A stretch of DNA of 64,000 nucleotides from Babesia bovis T2Bo (lineage: Eukaryota > Apicomplexa > Aconoidasida > Piroplasmida > Babesiidae). The position numbers and the translations under genes were made by a program. Every line of letters starts with the position of its first letter. The first letter of the stretch is position 1. The notes below the pieces were generated by a model. The model did no database searches, was not told where the DNA came from, and was given only the letters and a program-made list of their open reading frames with translations. Below, piece after piece: positions 56,901 to 64,000 of this stretch. Where the stretch lies: the NCBI RefSeq assembly GCF_000165395.2, contig NW_026261571.1, positions 248,001 to 312,000 of the forward strand, in the 5' to 3' direction.

Positions 56901-59900
56901 ACCATCCTTACGGTCCTCTACAAACAACTTGTATATCATCTCCATGGCTTCAGCAACGAAACGAGCGGTATTTGTGCAATCCATACCCTCCAAAAACATG
57001 CTAGACCCTGACGCAAAATTTTCCATAGAAGGTGAGGAGTTCAAAATACTTATACACAGCAGGGATAGAGAATAGAGATGGTTGGCGATGAAGTTAATCA
57101 TACATGTATTAGAAGATGACACAAACCTAAAGGATTTGTTAAGGGTGCCAGTAAGCGCATATAGTATTGCCTTACAAGTTACAATGGATAGGCGACAAAC
57201 TTCAGTATTCATCTTGAAACAATCATTGGAAACTTCGTAAGATATGCTTCCGCTGTATGCTGGATTCGGATTGCTGTATGCATAAGCAAATTGGCTCGAC
57301 CAAAACAAATCATTTGCTGAAAAGGTAGCCTCGGGTGATGGCGGTGCATCTTTAGTATCACGACTAAACAGTTTGTATGCCTTCAGCTGTGGGTGCTCAT
57401 GAGGTGTATGTTTCCCACTTAATATAAAAAACGTTTCTAAATCCCCTTCGTTTGTTGACATGAAAAATGTTTTCATCAAATATGGTAATTCGGTTATCAG
57501 ACGACGCAAATATGCACTGATTGTTATGTGCATATCACAACGAGACAACACCGTGGCGCCTAATTGGAACTGTCCACTACAACAAGTCTCATAAAAGGTG
57601 CTGTTATCGCGATGAATCAAATACAAAGTATAGCTTATCCCCTGAAACATACACATATATTGCAAGTTTTTGACAAAATCCTGATGTGTTTGTGGGATTT
57701 TATAAGACGTAGGTTGAAGCAAATATGGCCGACACAGACTATGAATATAGGAGATGCATGGTGGTTTTGCCTGTGATAACACAAACTTAAGCACAATGGC
57801 CAACGGATGCTGGGAATATACTAACATCGAAAGAGGAGGCAAGCAGGGTAAAGAGCACAACTGATATACGAAAGTCATCCCATCATTAGCAATAAAACGA
57901 CTTAGAGTTGGAGGGTAACACAAAAACGTGGAAAGACATTTTCCGAGGTGAGATATCCTATCAGCAAAAAACTCATGACCGTCTGTATCATCCAATGATC
58001 TAAGCATATCCAGTGTTATTTCTGGAGGGTTTGTCCTGAATTCATGCATATACACCTCGTAAGATTTTTCACATTGTACGGAATCCTGCGGAACGAAAGG
58101 AGGGAATGTGGATGCTTCTTTTACCAACTCGTGCATTATTTTAACTATTCGTCTGATAATGAAAACACTTGCATCCTCATGGTTCCGCACGATGCTATCC
58201 AGCGACATGCCTACAGTAGATGCCACTTCTCCAAAACGATCAAAAAGAACAAAATCCTTATTAGGTATTATGTCAATCAGCGTCAATATTGGTTCATAAT
58301 CATGCTTTTTCATGTATTCACACCCACTTCGGTGTAGAAGTACGTCACAAACAGCCGTAGGAATAACATGAAGGCACTCTTCAGATTTCAAATTGTCCGG
58401 TGTTATTGAATTCATCAACGCGGGCATAACTTCCAAACGGTGTAAATCCTCTTGTAATATGGGATCATCACCTAAACAGTCAGACACAAGATTAACGGCA
58501 AAGCTATATACGCTCAAACCATATTTGGGGGGATTCTTAAAGATAGAGTTGATAATAGGTATAATAGCTCCATCCGGCGCAAATATATCATAATCATGGG
58601 ATTCCGAACGTCCGGAAATAGACCTCGCAGAAGTATCTATATTGCGAACAAGCGTTTTCAACAAGAACCTACGTGCACTTACATGACCAATCGACAACCA
58701 ATAACTCCTCAGCGTTCTTATGTCTGTAGTTTGTGGTATTTTCCAACCAACAGGCCAATGAACACTTTCGGTCTCAACATTTTCAAAAGCAGCACTCTCC
58801 TCAATGTAATGCATATCAAACTGTATGCGAGATATGAAAACATGATAAATTTTAAGGTCTTTGCGAAAAATCCTAGATACTGTTTGATTGTAATCCAATA
58901 ATGTCTCGAGTACTTGGACCAAATAAATAACCACGGGTAAATATATTGGATCCCGAATTCTTATGAAATTAACAATCGCCTCAATCACTGACGTGTTAGT
59001 CAAAGCATTACTACAACCATGATACGATATGAATGTATAAAATACGACCAACAGCTGTAAAAGAATGCGCATAGAATCCTCCTCATATTGCATAGCCGAC
59101 ATACCATTCTCACACATGACTCGAACACTGCTATCCCACTCGGCCAAATGGGCTTGAGTTGATACAACCCGGCCCTTGAGTTGGAGATCTACTAATCCCT
59201 CCTCATGCATATCCGATGAACGCTGTGGATTATCGTGATTCCATAAATCAGTCATAGAAGCGTATTCTTTCGTATCCTCTGGAGATTTAAAACGCAACAA
59301 AGGTGGAAGTGGAATGTTTTCGAATGGATGACGCAAATAGTGCTTCAGAACCTTGGAAAAAATTCCATGTGGCATATTCAACCCAAACAAATTTGCCAGG
59401 GTTTTACAATGTAAGCCATCGTAGACCATAGCAGATAAAAGTTCGGTAAGTATTACCATAGTAGAACGCTCCAACTCCTCGTGGCGTCTTATCATCTGAG
59501 TTATCTCGTGCAGAAATGAAGGGTTGTAATTCAAAAACTGTGTATAGGAGGTATTGTTCATGATGACCATACATATTAAGGCACATATGCGTATATCAAC
59601 CAATCTACGCTGTAGATAAGGAAAGTAAAGTGAATAAACCTTGCAAAACTTATATTTCAGCTCTGCAAAATAACACGCCTCAATTTTGTTCTTTTTCATG
59701 ATAAGCCGTAGCGTTTTTAACATGTGTTGGTAAAGATCTGACTCTGTTGATAAGGAGTTCTTCCAAGCTAGTACATCAGCCATTAGCTTTTCATGGCCTT
59801 CGGTATTCGGTGGAGAAGATGTCTTCATTGATAGCGTGTCGTCGTAGATATTTAAGATGTCAATGACAGGGATCCGTAACTTCGATGATTCATGACCTCG

Positions 59901-60617
59901 TGTGACATCTTGTCCAATCTCTACGTACGAATCCGTTTTCAGATAATACTCATTTTGTGCAACATAGTAGTCAATGACATCTGAATAGGATACGCTAGCA
60001 AAATTCTCAGATAATTCTGAAACGGAAGTTCTTTCTGCCGAACAATGATCATTTGACTTGCTTACTGTTTTGTAAACGTGACATGTAGCATCAGGGAATG
60101 GTGACTGTGACAATAGGGCGATTCGTGCAGAGACTTCCGGGACGTCCTTTGGAGTGGTATTCCGCCGTTGACGACTAAAGTACACGCAAAGCAACTTTGT
60201 AGATAAAAAGACTATATCCGGGTCAACATCATCTAAAAACGATATCAATAAATCAACTGAATTGTATACACTTTTAGATGTGCAATTTTCTACGATCATT
60301 ACAGATGCCTTCAACACTGTACGCACAAGACTCAACAAATCAACATTATAAAAAGACAAAATAGAATCGTTTTCTCCCTTCATATAAGTTCTAAAAGGAT
60401 CGAGATATGAGCGGAAAATGTCATCAAAACGATTCAAAACGGGGGCCCAGCATAAGATGTCACTCTTCTCCCATACCCACTGAGTGAACGATTCCAAATG
60501 TATGGATAATTCTTCAATACTACACGTGGTGAGAAGCTCAATGTAATCCCTTTGAGTTAACTGTAAGCCAGCTAACACCAGTTTATAGTTGTCACCTCTG
60601 GGTACGCCGATCTTCAT
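47952..60617 (-). CDS. Giant HECT E3 ubiquitin ligase (UPL1/TOM1/HUWE1 type), 4221 aa
   Basis: One exon of 12.7 kb. The family order is present: an N-terminal armadillo-like region opening with WVWEKSDILCWAPVLNRFDDIF (DUF908-like), a UBA domain at about residues 1490-1540 (VRSTLIDMGFLDNDITRALDHC), a very acidic stretch at about 2405-2545, and a C-terminal HECT domain from about 3860. The HECT part has SVSFGGEEGVDAGGLTREWF, FFKFIGRVIGKAVYEGQ and the active-site LPSAHTCFNQLDLP with Cys at about 4188, then the usual end GKEGFGFI. Relatives ubiquitinate histones, ribosomal proteins and others. The start at the ATG 60617 is chosen over an in-frame GTG twelve nt upstream. A further upstream exon is possible. 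Confidence 0.95.
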   Translation of the reverse strand: MKIGVPRGDNYKLVLAGLQLTQRDYIELLTTCSIEELSIHLESFTQWVWEKSDILCWAPVLNRFDDIFRSYLDPFRTYMKGENDSILSFYNVDLLSLVRTVLKASVMIVENCTSKSVYNSVDLLISFLDDVDPDIVFLSTKLLCVYFSRQRRNTTPKDVPEVSARIALLSQSPFPDATCHVYKTVSKSNDHCSAERTSVSELSENFASVSYSDVIDYYVAQNEYYLKTDSYVEIGQDVTRGHESSKLRIPVIDILNIYDDTLSMKTSSPPNTEGHEKLMADVLAWKNSLSTESDLYQHMLKTLRLIMKKNKIEACYFAELKYKFCKVYSLYFPYLQRRLVDIRICALICMVIMNNTSYTQFLNYNPSFLHEITQMIRRHEELERSTMVILTELLSAMVYDGLHCKTLANLFGLNMPHGIFSKVLKHYLRHPFENIPLPPLLRFKSPEDTKEYASMTDLWNHDNPQRSSDMHEEGLVDLQLKGRVVSTQAHLAEWDSSVRVMCENGMSAMQYEEDSMRILLQLLVVFYTFISYHGCSNALTNTSVIEAIVNFIRIRDPIYLPVVIYLVQVLETLLDYNQTVSRIFRKDLKIYHVFISRIQFDMHYIEESAAFENVETESVHWPVGWKIPQTTDIRTLRSYWLSIGHVSARRFLLKTLVRNIDTSARSISGRSESHDYDIFAPDGAIIPIINSIFKNPPKYGLSVYSFAVNLVSDCLGDDPILQEDLHRLEVMPALMNSITPDNLKSEECLHVIPTAVCDVLLHRSGCEYMKKHDYEPILTLIDIIPNKDFVLFDRFGEVASTVGMSLDSIVRNHEDASVFIIRRIVKIMHELVKEASTFPPFVPQDSVQCEKSYEVYMHEFRTNPPEITLDMLRSLDDTDGHEFFADRISHLGKCLSTFLCYPPTLSRFIANDGMTFVYQLCSLPCLPPLSMLVYSQHPLAIVLKFVLSQAKPPCISYIHSLCRPYLLQPTSYKIPQTHQDFVKNLQYMCMFQGISYTLYLIHRDNSTFYETCCSGQFQLGATVLSRCDMHITISAYLRRLITELPYLMKTFFMSTNEGDLETFFILSGKHTPHEHPQLKAYKLFSRDTKDAPPSPEATFSANDLFWSSQFAYAYSNPNPAYSGSISYEVSNDCFKMNTEVCRLSIVTCKAILYALTGTLNKSFRFVSSSNTCMINFIANHLYSLSLLCISILNSSPSMENFASGSSMFLEGMDCTNTARFVAEAMEMIYKLFVEDRKDGSLFMLSFIVFARMSGIQYVRDVFDYVCVMYLGCGLALALRNNPDLVPENVLGNCLKGNPRNIMLVVDTLSSYDARKIKYTMDILGRSIHICLGFFGKICNPKTLLRFRTEADIFAYTYSSAFCNLIPEDNATMHSLLTSSVVSIGSACWEWLQFIGSIESPVPGNSAASMHFYISAKVIGSLLKVHVYVLDFFSESRQEALKAHWDAANALKMDGTANARFNSDGRSATARRVRRQRRTVHGTHVSVDPNDDRRAYNLEEVRSTLIDMGFLDNDITRALDHCGYTDVSVLADWLLDHAEVGIPSATPNNTSHTNESITIDASHDMPPRQSNIEGISGPFNSLNIFPIDCHYADVSDDLWSFPSFHKFRLELDADFTKLRDDMRENYVRIVLVLSTKMSTSLPLIFDYLLRACSLPIPLTTSLKSTTAFDSSQNQNIIDLFNFIYNDLDSIYSSISTLTLPTNRDELLSLFCPVTFMEEVDKYVALESTVFSGKPILDSEYNADVARLHERLLGLFYILAHLIGGRESYSSLLLKNLKNPIDVILGLIEVFQKLRYEALKSGILTFAGIGIKPTLPGIAISLPEWCMHNELPRTQNKEKSHYKPKVEYGLIKHGFIRNTDIPQLSCTPPFFTYAMICISELLKKYSLIGLSNALSSSMDLSKHIEILSATKNVPYISRSTQHKLVTTSISILECFPGADSDLVFSLLSILDGLTEVYSNVIELLQYKRLPPQENYPAHFNRRIDVSDIVGGDSLSILLTIPRSGQCKGMLKMIANIILHCMENPIVLREAIEKCIVSLLSNNESEPVALSTLVEKVFPFTKKDPVNLLEILQRLCVLTLEEGVTNVDLSSASITLRSSSRISSLLSSNTDLISPGNIPILEATNKDRINIDSTDLMRGILRLLIVYMQIFCNIHGMTRLGCLNIEGSKPGYPFALTINSLFYLMNTMSYNFPAPFKESRLPKCEFDVPNTPFPWKVNNVNVEDSHLVLLYLIRRIFLMIFSLSKTKSKDGQPRDNEQEAHAIHKLVVSTLDSYTNCILLICSRNIKMCVTMFEELKTLLLFLMGLNAKDCSSPYLTVSICSVCNLLHNMLKLRFEDSFNAEISQESVFQVKKCLSSSFHKLDLNRDGSSILCGAIVRDLVLLTAPNKLGGFAAGRQGECNHFLDGYGNRGDGSGVDISLEVDSDSDDMDETTLSSDEEMTDPDSEELDEYMEDAMDEDIVTDTSDERDVSGSDTDPDEDDSQFDSDSEGISDDSIESGDLDTDDSDASNDVDMALPHQVDENYVSIQHSDSASHSSLDEVDDEEEDDDDAPRIRVVGELNEESHDEPISDVIEDTRPHLNVAEDDNNELLSGYSSSSDFDGFAESMRSSHERGISSTMGNNNVSINIENPNLTLPGAPANGIHIQIEISDTPAAMHYVGPENNTTSVSTLLDRPPQGTTMVSHSVANKNETWAQVGDLHIPPKHPMLPSSKKAAHPPTGYTGEVLNLIASSLPRLQLPRNVPPDSSDHMAEQRGAATAEGSVVEEGNVNVIHPPESNVVVETDTVPSQPDQQSPLPPAYFNTHLDRIATAMGITYNELFSLANMDASVIAELPEELREEIIVQQLSTIDTDALASLSENRQPSSTNIPTVLPTQDSTRYIEALPWSLRSDVYQAIHGNAGNSHSNPFLRNGTEEANLLSALGPVLRSQLFSGAPPDFLDNLVPDIFNTHGSGHNRTTNSEDRPSDSRLADIAREPLMNAHALLSNIASIAELANAENNSDRSGNNQSNQPALTFGVIIEDVGSGNNRGTNVPRTRNSGGLRRLAPSIFRRTADGSGRGMNTNDIFIFEDRRMRQARSPMRTMRTVGHIPQNVDRLDFHLGSSEPFIMGNNGRDGIDERIIQSLPQLFHSFQPHIFNMIDSSARGMNSTLAGMRPVQPETHPRMDSNADVSCDKLLEGVLRVIPHSACESSSNPSAPRPIRLVDICNVSKNEFTESDIIGICKMMYLKEEINKKIYFKLLYNLVASDHSTCNMVLKTFLYIIHTSILSTSHSCVSSIRTDKFFSRFPRLCSSRKWDFPPSHVYGSLPYKHVSFDVKLDSESNQGSDLMGGMGSASGNFSCVDLNPTSASYVSCERVLEQLRSLLIAFPNTMVFFATRISATHSHDNQSSGGGRSKRYKSSDSPTRDDSTVIHTYPIVFLFMATATKLFQSSPKLMHHLLMAIHHLLVQCPSSELHDGMDGSDAIVDTSEHGYSEDAHGSIASGPDNDVVEDSGNASVQTPSHANCTDSWAKTQQEILNTLDTEAVRIFLDIHTSWTHHSHWLQANNAGRETPPRSHMHIVAKILSVLYSSEKHITVVVEFFMNRMSELIQSLSQLLTTAYSQDYKSSEVLFLSTSNNFDDGRDLEHRIGAFVRIVNLVNDMFTEGTKTSNSWDGSASDGNIERLNEFYSELKFDSLWLSLDLALTNLCKSSPLASAADAEMGGTTPLSSGRDKLMDNSAALEQLLFLVPLIEVFMTITQIRVARDYSLDDVSDLDNAMSIVNFDYELPEGNLDFIGVAQKERVSPQKQPWDGEDSALEISPNHLSLIYFTERHSRALNCLIRQTPSLLSNNFIAIVRLAPKCLNFDLKRQYFRQKLKEGRQGMRLETLRINVRREHVFLDSYHQLRLRSGDEMKGKLSVSFGGEEGVDAGGLTREWFNILAKEMFNPNYGLFRREGRKQEFNHPNPLSGINPDHLNFFKFIGRVIGKAVYEGQHIDAYFCRSFYKHMLCRKITPADAQSVDPQFYENLTSINNCRLEDMGLELFFSTEIDEFGKVKVIDLVPDGRNIPVTDENKQKYIELLCRHKVTNGIKDQLDAFMSGFQELIAPELISIFDDKELELLISGIPTIDLRDLRENVEYVGYTDHSDQIVWLWEFLEGLDQNNLAAFLQFVTGTSRVPLGGFKNLMGMRGPQRVSIHRTFGDDRLPSAHTCFNQLDLPAYPSREKLQQKMMQAIVEGKEGFGFI

Positions 60618-62078
60618 CCTGAATAACACGCAAATAAGATTACAGGATTCTATAATCCAGAAGTTGGAAAACCGATAATTGTACAGTGAAGCATATGCAT
60701 TGCATAGTCACAGGAAAAAGATGAGATATGTCCAATCCGATAAGGAAAACCACATGACACAGTGAGAAAACAATATTGGAGTCACTGTATGCTAACGCAC
60801 ATCGTCAATTAATTGTGATAGTATATCCAAAAGTCAATAGAATATGAAGTAATAGGTCCTTATCCTGCTGTGTTCGTGATGAATTAACTTTACACTTCAT
60901 TCAAGCGAATGCCATGGATACCAAATTGGAACTACGTTGCTAAGTAGTTGATTAATTTTTAATCAGCTAGATTACAAGCTACAATCAATGGCTATGCGAG
61001 ATATAGATGCCAAAGGGTGTTGATCGTGTACGGTCACGAGAAAAGAATACCCCTCAGGATCATCTCTTCCATATTAACTCAGACAATAAACTGTAGTATA
61101 TTCATGACACATAGACTAGGCATTTGTGTAGTGTGTTTTAAGCGTAATGAGTATCTATAATGAGCCATAAAGATCGTAGCTAGTGTGTCTCTGAGTCACG
61201 ACCCCAGCAAGCTAATATATTAGCAAATACCCTAACGATCCTGTCCGTAGTTTTTTTTGATTCGGTGTGCAAATGTAACGTCAACAGGATATTTGGGTGC
61301 CTCAGAGGTTAACAAGGGTTTAAGACGCAAAAAGCAACATTTCTCCAAATGCAGCTACGAAATATAACGGAGTGGCAACGCTTCATAACATACCATGTTG
61401 TTTCAAATATATGGAACGGTTTTCATTCAATGTGTATAGTTTAATATTAAAATAGGGGCGATAACTAGGTTATGTGCGCTGTATGGGCCTTCTATAAGTG
61501 GATGTGATTTTAACGATATTCATGCAAAGGGAAATGGTTCATATTAACAAAATAATACATTATAAGTGGTTTTTTATCAAGATTTCGTCAATTCCGCTCA
61601 AATTGTGATATCCCCTGCTCATTTGCTTCGATCACTTAAATTCGGTAAATGAAACATATATGAGAATTAGTTTGCGGGGTTCATCATAAATAAATTTAAT
61701 TATGCACACTGTCGTTTTATTTGAAATTAAATGTGTATATGAATTCGTTAAGTTTGCGCTACAATAGAACCCTGTAGGTAAAGATTGTAATAAAAACACA
61801 TAACCGAGCAACGCAGTATGTAATATTATCCTTTTTATTTTTGTCTATTGAAATAAAAGGGTGGGTATTATCCAGTTTCTCAATATAGATATATTGTGCT
61901 GATGTGGATGGTGTAGATAACGTAGACTCGAACCAGCGCTATCCACGTTATTCACCTATTTGATATTTTTGTTTTTTGATAGGCATAAAATCTGGTATAA
62001 TATCCAATGGATTGATGAATGCTCAAGTTAATCTCAGCACATCAACACCCAACCAGTGTCTAGATTACGAAGGAAACA
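60618..62078. promoter_or_regulatory. Divergent intergenic region, 1461 nt
   Basis: Separates the HECT gene (minus) from centrin (plus). It has no credible open frame. It contains a candidate small RNA at 61172-61258 and an inverted-repeat cluster at 61904-61951 (GTGGAT and ATAACGT, each complementary to parts of ATCCACGTTAT). The rest is AT-rich promoter-type DNA. Confidence 0.4.
61172..61258 (+). ncRNA. Candidate small RNA with terminal T8 run
   Basis: Closing stem GATCGTAG (61172-61179) with CTAACGATC (61232-61240), eight to nine pairs with one bulge. An inner 14-nt palindrome GCTAATATATTAGC (61211-61224) is followed after the closing stem by CTGTCCGTAG and eight T residues (61251-61258). 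The T run would fit Pol III termination. I see no box A/B pair, no H/ACA or C/D boxes and no match to a known snRNA. The structure is seen; expression is inferred. Confidence 0.25.
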
Positions 62079-62753
62079 ATGTATCCCCGGCATGAATCGT
62101 CTCATGCGCCTTTAAATAGAATGCCTGGTGGCCAAATGATTCGAAGAGGTAGAAATGAGGTCAGCGAATACCATTTAAACGAAATATCTGCTGCCTTTCG
62201 CTTATTGGACTCCGATAATACTGGGAAAATAGATTATCAAGAACTAAAGGTTTGTGCTATCATATGTTGTTAATGTTTCGCGTGATGTTGTAATATATTG
62301 TTTTCATTATTTTATAGGTGGCACTGCGTGCTCTTGGTTTTCAGGTTCATAAGAAAGAGGTTCTACAACTCATGACCAAACATGATCCCAAAAACACCGG
62401 ATATATAGATTTTGAGGCATTTAAATCTATAAGTACGTTACTGCTATGTAGAGTTTTATTGTCATACTGTAGTGATCAAAAAAATATCCGAAAGGGATCC
62501 CATGGAGGAAATAAATATGTCATTTGAATTATTCGATGCTGATAATAAGGGTAGGTTACATAGAATGTCTCCTTCTGCATAATGTTTAGGTAAAATATCT
62601 TTTAAAGACCTCAAGCGTGTATCCATGGAGTTGGGGCACAATATACCAGATGAAGAACTTCGTGCTATGATCGACGAATTTGACAACGATAGAGATGGTG
62701 CTATATCGAAGGATGATTTCATAGGCATAATGCGCCAGACAATAACATACTAG
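62079..62753 (+). CDS. Centrin, 175 aa
   Basis: Four exons: 62079-62249, 62318-62432, 62473-62550 and 62590-62753; introns 68, 40 and 39 nt. Centrin is a calcium-binding EF-hand protein of centrioles and spindle poles. Four EF-hand regions are visible: LLDSDNTGKIDYQEL (canonical), HDPKNTGYIDFEAF, FDADNKGKISFKDL and FDNDRDGAISKDDF; loops three and four have Asp in place of Glu at position 12. The ending MRQTITY resembles the MRKTSLY end of typical centrins. The N-terminus is a short basic extension. The centrin paralogue cannot be fixed by eye. Confidence 0.92.
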
Positions 62754-64000
62754 ATGCAAAAATATCACGGCATCTAAGCATTACATACCCTAACCGTGGA
62801 GTTCCCTTAGACCCCATCCTTTAATTAATGGTCATTCACGTTCGGTTGGCTGTCTGCTTAAAATTGCATTTATAAGCATAGGGGCAACCTGATTACGTGG
62901 CCGCATCATCACATATCACCACCTATTTTAATTGGTTTTAATTTTGTTTGTGACCACAGTGTAATATTAATCTGGATAATTTATTCTAAACCTAGCTAGC
63001 AAATTAAGTTGTTAATTTCAGGAAATGCAAATACCTGTTTGTAATTACGTAATGACTTATTTGACTAACAATACTTTTTCGTATGATATTAGCCACCTGT
63101 GACCCAGACATTTTATACATAATAAAACCTTTTCCAATAGGCATGCATAATGCACATAAAAGACCATTCTGTGTCATGCTTTTGTCTTAATATGGTCCAT
63201 GGTAGCATTATAATCTACCCCCTATAATCACTTATGGTCGGTAACTTTTGGTGGGTTCCCCTATTGTGAATTTTCATATTACCAATATATGAAGCTTAAA
63301 ATGAAATGGGTAATTGGGCTGCAAACAGTGTAACTATTGGCAACTTATAGGTAATTATCACTAATATATTCCACTATGCTTTTCCAGTTTGTAAGGAAAC
63401 AGTAGATCCTGAAATAATATTATTTTGGCACTCCATGTCTATATAATAGTAAATAACATTTTTAATCTCATTATTACTATGGTGCATGAAACTGTTATAA
63501 GATTCTATACGCATCGATCAACCCAGCTATATTGCGTTATAACGCTACGAATATCTTGTTTATACTCTGATCTTTATGTAGGTAACAAAGAATCCAGATA
63601 GAGCGATTTATTCTGTCCCTTAGCAACGTCATCCGATCCACAGTAATTGAATTCCTTGGATAGGCATACACCTAAGGCGTACAATAGGTAAAAATGTCGA
63701 TAAAAGCAATATGTCCACTGTTATAATCTTATTTTCCGCAAATGTGATAAATTGATCTATGAATTAATTTCCGCTGCGCTTTTTAGGATTTGTGGTGTAT
63801 GTTACAATTTTCATTTTTAAAGATAGAAACCAAATTTTCTAGTAACATTTCTTACTTGGCAACTTGGTTGTAACGTTCAATTCAAATAAGCATTGTTATA
63901 TGATGATTCCCATACTCTTGCATCTCGTCTTTTATATTGATACGTATATCATGTAGTAGTACTAGCTATTTTACATATTCAAGGTATATAACTCATCGTA
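62754..64000. other. Right flank, 1247 nt, no gene seen
   Basis: AT-rich DNA after the centrin stop. I found no open frame above chance, no exon with coding character, no tRNA and no strong hairpin. It should hold the centrin 3' UTR and perhaps regulatory DNA of a gene beyond the window. Confidence 0.4.

Noticed and set aside
61230..61240. CCCTAA-containing word as a telomerase RNA template
   Set aside because: It is too short to cover more than one telomere repeat and does not match the expected repeat on both sides.
61904..61951. Minus-strand GGTTCGAG resembling a tRNA T-loop/box B
   Set aside because: The flanks do not form a T stem, acceptor stem or anticodon arm. Only a short inverted repeat encloses it, so it is not a tRNA gene.

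Overview
The window looks like nuclear DNA of an apicomplexan piroplasm, most likely a Babesia. The reasons are tightly packed genes on both strands, GT-AG introns mostly 33-37 nt long that can be placed by keeping frame, a mixed-usage genome of moderate AT content, and a typical apicomplexan gene set. That set includes centrin, secreted proteins with animal-like extracellular domains, a fungal-type RNA triphosphatase and a giant HECT ligase. I could not run searches; product names come from reading motifs and family order by eye, and all exon boundaries are hand-built.

Layout. 1-4000: a hypothetical multi-exon gene, a small Cys-rich protein, a secreted protein with a Frizzled-like cysteine-rich domain, and a tiny mitochondrial-like protein. 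4000-9300: an ABC half-transporter, an RGP1-like arrestin-fold trafficking protein, and a secreted LamG/ConA-like protein whose stop overlaps that of RGP1. 9400-14100: an unknown protein with an ankyrin-like N-terminus, tRNA-His guanylyltransferase (THG1) and a DGAT1/ACAT-type MBOAT acyltransferase. 14200-18300: a coiled-coil protein, the mRNA-capping RNA triphosphatase and a cyclophilin with a signal peptide. 18400-26000: a DDB1-family beta-propeller protein and UTP21. 26800-37000: CCT4, a CCCH-WD40 protein, a Pro/Ser-rich protein, the RBMX2/IST3 spliceosome protein, and RRP5 as two consecutive ORFs (HAT part and S1 part). 38000-43200: eIF3a, dynein light chain LC8, RPB8 and a secreted protein with an acidic tail. 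44300-47800: SOF1 and an Asn/Lys-rich unknown. 47952-60617: one uninterrupted 4221-residue HECT E3 ligase. 62079-62753: centrin. The last 1.2 kb shows no gene.

How the genes fit together. Four ORFs (UTP21, SOF1 and both RRP5 parts) belong to the small-subunit processome. RPB8, the RNA triphosphatase, RBMX2, CCT4 and eIF3a add transcription, capping, splicing, folding and translation. DDB1 and the HECT protein are ubiquitin-ligase components. These look like unlinked housekeeping genes, not an operon-like system. I see no mobile element, CRISPR array, tRNA or rRNA. The observations most worth following are the apparently split RRP5, several compound hairpins in intergenic DNA, and a shared ATGCCACA-containing element upstream of three genes.
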